From: Parapedobacter flavus
GTDB lineage: Bacteria > Bacteroidota > Bacteroidia > Sphingobacteriales > Sphingobacteriaceae
Assembly: GCF_035818675.1 (NCBI RefSeq)
Contig: NZ_JAYKZZ010000001.1
Span: forward strand, 558,001 to 622,000
Direction: 5' to 3'
Length of the DNA: 64,000 nucleotides
Shown: positions 47,736 to 54,643 of the stretch, in pieces
Position numbering within the stretch: position 1 is the first letter of the stretch
How the letters are laid out: each line of letters opens with the position of its first letter
Notes under the pieces: model-generated
Databases searched by the model: none
What the model saw: the letters and a program-made list of their open reading frames with translations, nothing else
Told to the model about the DNA's origin: nothing
Position numbers and translations under genes: made by a program

Positions 47736-48494
47736 ATGCAGCAGGATAGTATACAGCGGTTTTCAGATCGTGCCGAGAACTACGACAAATTCCGGCCTGG
47801 CTATCCGCAGGCACTCATTGAGTTTCTTCGTGAGACCATTCCCATCACACCCGATTTGGGTATTGCCGATATTGCCGCAGGTACGGGTATCTTCACGGAG
47901 CTGATCACCACGTGGGGCAGTCGGCTCTACGTGGTAGAGCCTAATTCCTATATGCGCAGTTTGGCACACCGCCGGTTGGGTGGGTGCGAGCGGTGTATAT
48001 TCCTGGATGGTACTGCCGAAGCGACGGGGTTGCCCGACAATTCGGTCGACTTGTTTGTTTCGGCTCAGGCCTTTCATTGGTTCGATCTGGCCAAAACACG
48101 GGCTGAATTCGAGCGTGCAGGCCGTAACGCACCGTATGTGGCCGTTGTATGGAACCTGCGGAATACGCGCAGCGCTTTCGAGGCCGGTTACGAGTCATTT
48201 GTGCGCACCTATGCCACGGACTACCTGCAGGTAAGCCAACGCAAAATGAATACGGCCGATGTGCGCTCCTTTTTCGCTCCGCTACGGCCACAGTACCGTG
48301 TTTTCCGGCATGTCGATTCGCTCACTTATCCGCAGTTGCTCGGCCGTACACTCTCTTATTCGTTTTTGCCGGATGAGGCGTCGCCTGTACTACCTGAAAT
48401 GACGGCCGCGTTGGAGGCGTTGTTTCAGGCTCACCAACGAAAGGGAAAGGTGCCGTTGTCGTACAAAACGCGGCTGTTTGTGGGAATGATTTGA
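47736..48494 (+). CDS. Class I SAM-dependent methyltransferase
   Basis: The ATG at 47736 (MQQDSIQRFSDRAENYDKF) is preferred to the TTG at 47730. The 252-residue Rossmann-like protein has motif I IADIAAGTGIFTE, the acidic ribose-binding end of strand 2 (LYVVEPNSYM) and LPDNSVDLFVSAQAFHW as in the Methyltransf_11/UbiE-like group. It is cytoplasmic, with no close operon partner; the next gene begins after 41 nt. The methyl acceptor is unknown. Confidence 0.88.
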   Translation: MQQDSIQRFSDRAENYDKFRPGYPQALIEFLRETIPITPDLGIADIAAGTGIFTELITTWGSRLYVVEPNSYMRSLAHRRLGGCERCIFLDGTAEATGLPDNSVDLFVSAQAFHWFDLAKTRAEFERAGRNAPYVAVVWNLRNTRSAFEAGYESFVRTYATDYLQVSQRKMNTADVRSFFAPLRPQYRVFRHVDSLTYPQLLGRTLSYSFLPDEASPVLPEMTAALEALFQAHQRKGKVPLSYKTRLFVGMI

Positions 48495-48535
48495 TTGGTC
48501 GATTTCATTAATCGAAAACAGATAACCAAAATAAA

Positions 48536-49747
48536 ATGAACAAACGTTATTATTCACTTGATGTGTTCCGCGGGGCTACGGTGGCCCTGATGATCTTGGT
48601 GAACAACCCCGGTAGCTGGTCGCACCTTTTTTCGCCGTTGGGCCATGCTGAATGGCACGGGGTTACGCCAACTGACCTGGTATTTCCGTTTTTCCTGTTT
48701 GCCGTAGGTAACGCGATGGCTTTTGTAATGCCCAGGCTGCGGGAAGCGGGCGATGGCGCTTTTTGGAAAAAAGTATTGAAGCGGACGGCGTTGATATTCG
48801 GCATCGGGCTGTTGCTCAACTGGTGGCCTTTCGTGCGTTGGGAGGGGGAGGCGCTGGCGCTCAAACATTGGGTGAACCCCGATGACCCCGAGCGGGGCAT
48901 CCGTATCTTCGGCGTGCTGCAGCGTATTGCGCTGGCCTACTGTTTTGCGTCCATCATCGTGTACTACCTGAAGGAAAAATGGGTCATCATCGTTTCTGCG
49001 GTGTTGTTATTGGGATATTGGCTGTTGTGCGTGGTGTTTGGTGGTGCCGACCCGTATAGCTTGGCAGGCTGGTTCGGTACGGCGGTGGATAAGGATGTGT
49101 TGGGTGTTGCCCACCTGTATCGGGGTGAGGGTGTGCCGTTTGATCCCGAAGGATTGATGAGTACGCTGCCAGCCATCGTGCAGGTGGTGGTGGGTTACCT
49201 CACCGGGCGGTATATCCGAGCACAAGGCCAGGTGAGCTGGCTGTGGCCGCGGTTGCAGGCATCGGCCGAACCGCTTTATAAGATGCTGGCGGGTCTATTG
49301 GTCATGGCGGCACTACTGGCCTTATTGGGGCTGTTTTGGGGATTGGAGTTCCCGATCAATAAGAAGATATGGACCAGCTCGTACGTGCTATATACCAGCG
49401 GACTTGCGCTATTCACCATCGGGGTGATGATCTGGTTTATCGAGGTGCTGGGTATGCGGAACTGGCTGACCCGGTTCTTCGATGTCTTCGGCAAGAATCC
49501 CTTGTTCATTTTTGTATTAAGTGGGGTGTTGCCACGGTTGCTGGGATTGATCCGCATCCCGATGGGGGTTGACGACTCGGGCGGAACGCGTTATACGACA
49601 CCGCTCCGGTGGTTCTATACCAAGGTCTGTGCGCAGCTGCCCGGGCCGCCCGAGGTGGGGTCGTTTTGCTATGCGCTGGCATTTTTGGCCATGTGTTGGG
49701 GTATTTGTTACGTGTTGGATAGGAAGAGGATTTATATTAAGGTGTGA
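48536..49747 (+). CDS. HGSNAT-like membrane acyltransferase (DUF5009/COG4299)
   Basis: The 403-residue protein has about ten transmembrane segments. The N-terminus SLDVFRGATVALMILVNNPG and the histidine in HAEWHGVTPTDLVFPFFLF are hallmarks of the heparan-alpha-glucosaminide N-acetyltransferase relatives. Later conserved parts are LGVAHLYRGEGVPFDPEGLMSTLPA and FDVFGKNPLFIFVLSGVL. In the human enzyme a histidine in the first loop takes the acetyl group across the membrane onto a glucosamine; the bacterial proteins probably modify a periplasmic sugar similarly. It is in the inner membrane. Neighbouring genes give no clear substrate. Confidence 0.88.
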   Translation: MNKRYYSLDVFRGATVALMILVNNPGSWSHLFSPLGHAEWHGVTPTDLVFPFFLFAVGNAMAFVMPRLREAGDGAFWKKVLKRTALIFGIGLLLNWWPFVRWEGEALALKHWVNPDDPERGIRIFGVLQRIALAYCFASIIVYYLKEKWVIIVSAVLLLGYWLLCVVFGGADPYSLAGWFGTAVDKDVLGVAHLYRGEGVPFDPEGLMSTLPAIVQVVVGYLTGRYIRAQGQVSWLWPRLQASAEPLYKMLAGLLVMAALLALLGLFWGLEFPINKKIWTSSYVLYTSGLALFTIGVMIWFIEVLGMRNWLTRFFDVFGKNPLFIFVLSGVLPRLLGLIRIPMGVDDSGGTRYTTPLRWFYTKVCAQLPGPPEVGSFCYALAFLAMCWGICYVLDRKRIYIKV

Positions 49748-49839
49748 CGATGCGTCGTGTCTGCTTCGTATACGGGCGCGCACGGAGCACGGGTAAATTA
49801 CTCCGGTAGGTTGGCCGAGTTTATCATAAGACGTTTATA

Positions 49840-50826
49840 CTATCGTTTGCTGATATACTCGATCGTGCTGACCCGTATTCCACGTTCCGATACGAGCACT
49901 GGGGCCTCGACACCGGAAGGCCGAAGATATGCATCCCTGACATATACTTCTCTGATGGTTTCGGGATAACCGTGCTTCCCTACATCTATGGTGAAATCAC
50001 GCGTCCCATAAGTGGGGTCAAACCCTTGAGGTTCATGATATGATGTTGTCTTTTGCCGTATCACGGGCGTTGCGCTATAGGCAAAATAGATACCGCTCCC
50101 CGAGCCATAAAATGGGGAATGTGCAAGGCCAAAATATAGGGGTGCATGACTGCCGGCACCGTACCGATATTCTTCCATCGCCGACGGTTTGCCGGGCGTT
50201 CCATACATTTCCACCAATGGATACACGGTTGTCGATCGGATATTTCCTTCTTCATCGTAGTCAACCAATGCCCGCAACACCGGTGTCATCATCGGCAGCT
50301 CATTTCCAGTACGAACCCGTTGGTGCGTTATGCGTTCGACGAGCCTGCCCTGCGTGTTGTATGCATATTGGTCGTATCTGCTCAGCTGGAAAAACCGTTT
50401 CTCAGCTATGGGATCCCATTCTAAACTGTAAGACGATACCTCCGTGGGCAGATCGTGGTCGCCGTAGGCCAGCTCGTCATACCACCCCAAAACATCTTGG
50501 ACACCGTAATAATCACGCCTGATCGGCTTTCCCTCCTGATCATAAATGAAATCAGTGTGTCCGCGCTCCATCGTCTCCGTGCGGTCTGTAAACTGATGGA
50601 TGGTCTTATTACTCATCGTGATTAGCCTATTCGAATCATCATAAGCAAAAACCAGTTCCTCTTTGCTAGTAAACGGATCCGTCACCTCCCGTTCTTGTAA
50701 AACGGTTACTATCCTTTTCACCAAGAGATTATCCTGAGGTTCAGGAGTTAGCAATTCTTTACTCTTTTTGCAGGCCGTCGCTACCAGGATCGAGACGAGC
50801 AACGTCCCTATAATTTCTATACGCAT
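49840..50826 (-). CDS. Lipoprotein with YD-repeat-like (RHS-like) segments
   Basis: The 328-residue lipoprotein has its cysteine at residue 19 (VATACKKSKE). The body has repeated motifs of the RHS/YD kind: FAYDDSNRLITMSNK, FIYDQEGKPIRRDYY, YAYNTQGRLVERIT and VDYDEEGNIRSTTVY. Similar small YD-repeat lipoproteins are frequent in Bacteroidota and have no assigned function. It is far too short to be an RHS toxin, and no toxin domain is present. It is divergent from the lipoprotein at 50906 across 79 nt; CAAAAATA at 50849-50856 reads TATTTTTG on the minus strand, a plausible -7 element. Confidence 0.75.
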   Translation of the reverse strand: MRIEIIGTLLVSILVATACKKSKELLTPEPQDNLLVKRIVTVLQEREVTDPFTSKEELVFAYDDSNRLITMSNKTIHQFTDRTETMERGHTDFIYDQEGKPIRRDYYGVQDVLGWYDELAYGDHDLPTEVSSYSLEWDPIAEKRFFQLSRYDQYAYNTQGRLVERITHQRVRTGNELPMMTPVLRALVDYDEEGNIRSTTVYPLVEMYGTPGKPSAMEEYRYGAGSHAPLYFGLAHSPFYGSGSGIYFAYSATPVIRQKTTSYHEPQGFDPTYGTRDFTIDVGKHGYPETIREVYVRDAYLRPSGVEAPVLVSERGIRVSTIEYISKR

Positions 50827-50905
50827 GTTCAGTTATAAAGGCTCGTTCCAAAAATACAAAAACAAACCGAAAGTTTTGTATATTGCAACGTCACAAAATA
50901 AGCTT

Positions 50906-51610
50906 ATGTTTCATGCCATTCGCCGCCCTTTCTCTTTCCTGCTTCTGCTGCTATTAGCCGTTTCCGGTTGTAAAAAAGAAGATTTACCGCAACTGGAAAT
51001 AAACCGCTCGGAGTTGGGACTTTATTACGATGACCGGTTTCAGCTTACCGTCAAACAGGGCGGCCAGACCGTGCCTGCCGAATCGATCCAGTGGACATCG
51101 ACAGACGAGATGACCGGTACGGTAGATTTCGACGGGATGCTTAGAGCGGGGATCATCGGGAGCACGGTAATCACCGGCGTCTATCAGGGGCAAACCGTAT
51201 CGTGCAGCGTGACCGTCATGCCGCGGTATGATTTTCTCCATGAACCATTGGTGATCATGGGGTCCACTATGCAGCAGGTGCAGGAGTACGAGACAAGGAA
51301 AACGGATGGCTATTCTCCTTCAGACTGGCTTGAATACTACGATTACGCAGCAGATATCCTTTATCTTGGTTATCGATTTGAGGAAGACAAACTTAAAGGT
51401 GTTTTCCTACAGTATAGAGAAACACCCGAGCTACGTGAAAAGTTAATTAACTTTTACAAAGAACGGTACGTTTGCGAGCAGGCTGGATTTCACACGGTTA
51501 TTTTTGCCGATCGGGACAAAACTATCCATATCGAGGTGGAGGTAAATGCCAGCAATTCACCTTCTTTCCCGGTGTCATACTTGCCCTATTACCCGTCTTT
51601 CGTGTATTGA
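50906..51610 (+). CDS. Lipoprotein with a bacterial Ig-like (BIG2) domain
   Basis: The ATG at 50906 starts a clear lipoprotein signal (FLLLLLLAVSGCKKED, Cys22); earlier in-frame starts would overlap the divergent gene. The 234-residue product has a BIG2-type domain (LGLYYDDRFQLTVKQGG, IQWTSTDEMTGTVDFDGML, GSTVITGVYQGQTVSCSVTV) followed by about 120 residues with no recognised fold. It is likely exposed at the cell surface or in the periplasm. Function is unknown. Confidence 0.75.
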   Translation: MFHAIRRPFSFLLLLLLAVSGCKKEDLPQLEINRSELGLYYDDRFQLTVKQGGQTVPAESIQWTSTDEMTGTVDFDGMLRAGIIGSTVITGVYQGQTVSCSVTVMPRYDFLHEPLVIMGSTMQQVQEYETRKTDGYSPSDWLEYYDYAADILYLGYRFEEDKLKGVFLQYRETPELREKLINFYKERYVCEQAGFHTVIFADRDKTIHIEVEVNASNSPSFPVSYLPYYPSFVY

Positions 51611-51680
51611 CGTGAACGGCAAAAATGCCCATCACCATCATCTGTTTATTCATACTGCGCTCCCAAATAGGTTTGAAAAT

Positions 51681-51712
51681 TTTGTGAATCGGAATCAATA
51701 TTCATAAATTTG
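51681..51712 (+). promoter_or_regulatory. Promoter of the toxin-antitoxin pair
   Basis: TTTG (51681-51684), 20 nt, then TAAATTTG (51705-51712) is a full match to the Bacteroidota promoter. The start codon at 51718 lies only 5 nt beyond the -7 element, so the mRNA would be leaderless or nearly so. Confidence 0.7.
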
Positions 51713-51717
51713 TTTCT

Positions 51718-51975
51718 ATGGAATTAAATGTAAAGTTAGGTTTCAATGAACTGCTGTCTGCAATTAGAAGTTTGCCGGACAGTCAATTGGCTTTACTGAA
51801 AAAGGAACTGGATAAACCAGTAACCTCAGCGGTTCGGTCCAATAAGGCACTTAAAGAATTGTTGCTAAGTGGACCAGTTTTTGAAAAGGAACAACTTGCA
51901 TCTATTGCAGAAGCCCGAAAATCCATCAATCAATGGCGGAATCCTAATCCTTTTGGATACATCTATTCTCATTGA
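51718..51975 (+). CDS. Probable antitoxin of a PIN-domain toxin pair
   Basis: The 85-residue protein overlaps the start of the downstream PIN gene in another frame, the usual layout for a VapBC-type pair. The sequence is helical and charged (LGFNELLSAIRSLPDSQLALLKKELD) and ends with a proline- and aromatic-rich tail (WRNPNPFGYIY) that could wrap the toxin. No standard DNA-binding domain is recognised; it belongs to the small antitoxin-like proteins often seen next to Bacteroidota PIN toxins. The base composition is AT-rich compared with neighbours, suggesting recent acquisition. Confidence 0.7.
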   Translation: MELNVKLGFNELLSAIRSLPDSQLALLKKELDKPVTSAVRSNKALKELLLSGPVFEKEQLASIAEARKSINQWRNPNPFGYIYSH

Positions 51976-52318
51976 TTATTTCCGGAAGAAAGACAAAACC
52001 AGAACCCGTCTATATGAATTGACCGATTATTACGAAGGGTTTGTTATTTCAGTTATCACTGAATTTGAGATTTACGTCGGTGCAAAAGATGACCAATTGC
52101 CGTTTTGGGCATATCTTTTAAAAGAGATTCCCGTGATTCCCCTTGACTCGTCAATTGCCGAAATTGCGGTAGGCCTTAACAATCAATTAAAAGTATCCAA
52201 AAACCAAATTGCCATTGCAGACTTATTCATAGCTTCTACAGCTGTGTCTTTGGGAGTGCCTTGTGCTTCGCTTAACCGCAAGCATTTCAGTCGATTAAAG
52301 GACCTAACTATTATTTAA
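51869..52318 (+). CDS. PIN-domain ribonuclease toxin (VapC-like)
   Basis: The PIN core reads LLDTSILIDYFRK (first catalytic Asp), SVITEFEIYVGA (Glu of the second motif), IAIADLFIASTAV (third motif, Asp) and ASLNRKHF near the end. VapC-type toxins cleave tRNA or rRNA until neutralised by the antitoxin. The start is unclear: the fold needs the strand just before LLDTS, yet no ATG lies there. The furthest in-frame start is a GTG at 51869; a TTG at 51905 is also possible. Translation is probably coupled to the overlapping antitoxin gene. The CRISPR-like array begins 30 nt after the stop. Confidence 0.82.
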   Translation: MDQFLKRNNLHLLQKPENPSINGGILILLDTSILIDYFRKKDKTRTRLYELTDYYEGFVISVITEFEIYVGAKDDQLPFWAYLLKEIPVIPLDSSIAEIAVGLNNQLKVSKNQIAIADLFIASTAVSLGVPCASLNRKHFSRLKDLTII

Positions 52319-52347
52319 TTAACAAGTCGAATATTCCGGGCGAAAAG

Positions 52348-53259
52348 GTTAATATCTTTCAAATAGGGTTTGTAACATCCTGTAGAAATTACATCTATTG
52401 GCAAAGCGAGTTGTATATATCTTTCAAAATGGGGTACTCAAACCGAGCTTCTTCTGATGTCTAGTGTTTGATGTCTCAAAACCATATATCTTTCAAATTG
52501 TAGGTTGCGACACCCTAATGCAATGCAGAAAGACAGCTACCAAGGTTGCATATACCTTTCAAAATGGAATCAATAACGGACAGTGTACTCAATAGCAAGC
52601 AGGCTATATAGTTGTATATACCTTCAAAATGAGTTAATAACACCCCTGGCGCCGTCCCTGACAAACTCCTTTACGAGTTGCATATACCTTTCAAAATGGG
52701 GTTAGTGACATCAGCGTAGTTTCGAAAACCGACGGACCAAGTTGTATATACCTTTCAAATGGGGTTGGTAACACAGAAAGCCCAATCAGTAATAGCGGCT
52801 TTATGTTATATATACCTTTCAAAATGGGTTAATAACACCAAACCGAATTTAGCATTGATGACATTAAGTTGTGTACACTTCCAACAAGGGATCAGTACCC
52901 CCCTACCCCGTATACACGGCAATCTGTAGGAGGGTCGATTGCATATACCTTCAAATTAGGGCTATTAACACCCGTAACAATGCTGTCCAGTGCACTTAAC
53001 AGGTTGGATATACCTTTCACAGTGGCGTTAGTAACATAGACGCTAGACAATAGGCGTTTCAAATCAAGAAGGGGTTAGTAACACCCTGGATGCTTTTTAT
53101 TTACTTTATCGCCTATTGTTGTATATACCGCTGAATGGGGCTAGTAACACCAGTTTCTTACACAAAATCAAACGTTGTATATATCTTTCAAAATGGGATT
53201 AATAACGTTCTCAAGACGAGCAAATCGTTATTCGGTAGTTGTACACCTTTCAAAATGCC
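52348..53259 (-). CRISPR. Degenerate CRISPR-like array, about 15 repeats, downstream of dCas12f
   Basis: Repeats start (plus strand) near 52348, 52410, 52480, 52545, 52611, 52677, 52741, 52805, 52868, 52938, 53003, 53050, 53118, 53174 and 53238, a period of about 62-70 nt. The plus-strand consensus begins GTTGTATATACCTTTC, continues AAAATG and ends GGGGTTAGTAACACC (about 36 nt). Spacers are about 22-37 nt and all different. Read on the minus strand, the same strand as dCas12f, each repeat ends GAAAGGTATATACAAC before its guide, like Cas12f repeats that end in GCAAC. Many repeats carry substitutions or indels (those at 52480, 52868 and 53050 are the worst). The dCas12f-proximal repeat (53238-53259) keeps only the guide-adjacent half. 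No adaptation genes are nearby. Confidence 0.85.
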
Positions 53260-53282
53260 GTCTGCAAAGTGAGGTAAAAAAT

Positions 53283-53381
53283 AAAAAAGTATTCAGTGAG
53301 TGCCAATCCGGCCTCACCCTACGGCTGTACAAGCAGCCTCTGAGTGTCTGTCTCTAATGGTATCTGGCCGCGTTGCACTCA
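53283..53381 (-). ncRNA. Putative Cas12f-type tracrRNA / guide scaffold
   Basis: On the minus strand three stems follow in order. Stem one is TGAGTG with CACTCA (53376-53381 with 53341-53346). Stem two is GGCTGCTTGTACAGCC (53323-53338), which resembles the GGCUGCUUG...CAGCC stem that I recall from Un1Cas12f1 tracrRNA. Stem three is GTGAGGCC with GGC-A-CTCAC (53296-53317). AATACTTTTTT (53283-53293) can then pair, with G-U wobbles, to AAAGGTAT or AAAGGTGT in the repeats, so it is the likely anti-repeat. The nearest repeat half and guide follow without a break, so a natural single-guide form is possible. No -7 element is seen here on the minus strand, which suggests cotranscription with dCas12f. 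Confidence 0.65.
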
Positions 53382-53444
53382 TTCGCAAAATGCTCATTTA
53401 CCTTTAGTAAACTGTGGTTATTCATTTAGCGTTTGCTTTCATCG

Positions 53445-53519
53445 GCATTCATGAATGCTTCGCATTTTCGCTCATTTCGAGCGTCTTTCCAGTCACCATT
53501 ATAGCTCAGCCACTATAAT
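53445..53519 (-). other. Hairpin-rich segment just after the dCas12f stop
   Basis: Three stems occur in a row: ATTATAG/CTATAAT (53498-53504 with 53513-53519), CGCTC/GAGCG (53469-53483) and the perfect palindrome GCATTCATGAATGC (53445-53458). They lie between the dCas12f stop and the tracr-like core. They may be the 5' part of the scaffold RNA or sites for processing it out of the operon mRNA. Confidence 0.45.
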
Positions 53520-53546
53520 CGAGATTTCAAAGAACTTCGTGTTAGC

Positions 53547-54641
53547 CTATTCCTCAATCACATTAATCCCGGCTTTCTTCGCCTTGTACGCAATCTTTTC
53601 CTTTAACCCATAATAGCTCCAGTTGCGGAGCAGGAACTCCTCCTCCTTAGCCACTTCTTCTTTTTGCTGCTGGTTGACCAATAGCAGTGTTCCCGCTTCC
53701 GACTTCACGCACAGGTCAATCAGCCGCCTACTGTACAAATGCAGCCGACTGTCGACATACTGCTTTTCTTTCGCATCCCAGTCGGTCAGGCTTTTCAGCT
53801 TGCGCTGGCGGCCCTTGCCGGATCGGTTGTACGTAGACCCGCGTTGCAGGCGGTGCCGTGCAGCCTGTATGGCCAGCCTTCGGTGTAGAAATTCCTCCTT
53901 GTTGCCGATTTGGAACTGCGCCTTCCCCACGGCCACCACAATGGGGTGCTCGATGGAAAGCGACGCCTCGGCAATGACTGAGTCCTTCAGCTGATGCTCG
54001 TCGCGCTCCATCTCAAACGCTGCCAGCAGGTACAGCTTGCCCTTGTCGATTTTCAGTGAACTGGCACAGAGCTTCAGCGTTCCTGCAATGTTGCGCTGTA
54101 TCAACACGCGCTTATCCGTTTTGTCCTTGCCGAGGTAGGTCTTGAATGGGATTTTGAACAACGTAAACCGGAATTCGCGGTGCTTCTCGTCGGCCACGAA
54201 TTTCAACGACTTGCCCGAAAAGGGCAGCGGGATGCTGCGTTTGTAGTTGCGTAACGATTTCTCCCCCTTCCAATAGGCGGTGCGCTCGGTGCTGTATACG
54301 CTCGTAAGCGCATTGTTCAGGTTGGAAAAGATTTCAGATGGCATCTTACCCAGTAGCTTGCTGGATAGCACGCGGTAGGTGGTATTCATCCGCGAGGTAT
54401 TGAGGATGCCCTCCTCATCCTTGGCACGGTCGGCTAGCTTCACCTTCACCTCATCGGTAAAGTAAATCAGATCCTTCACCCTATCCTGCACATACAGGTT
54501 CGTAAAAATGAGGTTGGCCGCCTGAAAAGCTAGAAACTGCCATTCATACAGCTGCTTGTAGTGCGCATCTTTCTGCGCTTTGTCTTCGCAGTCCACGTAC
54601 ACCTGTATTTTCCGCGTCAGGATGATGGTTTTCTTTTCCAT
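53547..54641 (-). CDS. Nuclease-dead, C-terminally truncated Cas12f homologue (dCas12f)
   Basis: The 364-residue protein follows the plan of small Cas12f/TnpB proteins such as AsCas12f1 (422 residues, compared from memory): a helical N-terminus (YKQLYEWQFLAFQAANLIF), the linker SLRNYKRSIPLPF (129-141), then a RuvC-like half. The RuvC-I strand reads HPIVVAVGKAQ (232-242), where active proteins have GIDLG; the Asp is gone. The RuvC-II strand reads GTLLLVNQQ (317-325), where the Glu should be. The helix NWSYYGLKEKIAYKAKKAG (340-358) is well kept, but the protein stops at VIEE, before the zinc finger and the third Asp. It should bind guide RNA and DNA but not cut. It starts 2 nt after the sigma gene, and the scaffold and array lie downstream. 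Confidence 0.9.
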   Translation of the reverse strand: MEKKTIILTRKIQVYVDCEDKAQKDAHYKQLYEWQFLAFQAANLIFTNLYVQDRVKDLIYFTDEVKVKLADRAKDEEGILNTSRMNTTYRVLSSKLLGKMPSEIFSNLNNALTSVYSTERTAYWKGEKSLRNYKRSIPLPFSGKSLKFVADEKHREFRFTLFKIPFKTYLGKDKTDKRVLIQRNIAGTLKLCASSLKIDKGKLYLLAAFEMERDEHQLKDSVIAEASLSIEHPIVVAVGKAQFQIGNKEEFLHRRLAIQAARHRLQRGSTYNRSGKGRQRKLKSLTDWDAKEKQYVDSRLHLYSRRLIDLCVKSEAGTLLLVNQQQKEEVAKEEEFLLRNWSYYGLKEKIAYKAKKAGINVIEE

Positions 54642-54643
54642 GG

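Noticed and set aside
49840..50826. RHS-type toxin
   Set aside because: It has only a few YD-like repeats, is 328 residues long with a lipoprotein signal, and has no toxin domain or immunity gene.
53276..53300. T-rich stretch after the scaffold hairpin as a simple terminator
   Set aside because: On the minus strand the T-run begins 8 nt after the stem and part of it can pair with the repeats, so an anti-repeat is the better reading; termination there is still possible.
53175..53357. A 60-codon open frame on the plus strand in the array
   Set aside because: It spans repeats, a spacer and the structured RNA, has no known domain and its sequence is explained by those elements.
53547..54641. 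The gene as an ordinary IS200/IS605 TnpB transposon protein
   Set aside because: There is no tnpA, no recognisable element ends and no zinc finger. The catalytic residues are lost, and the gene is tightly linked to a sigma gene and followed by a repeat array, which fits an exapted Cas12f better.
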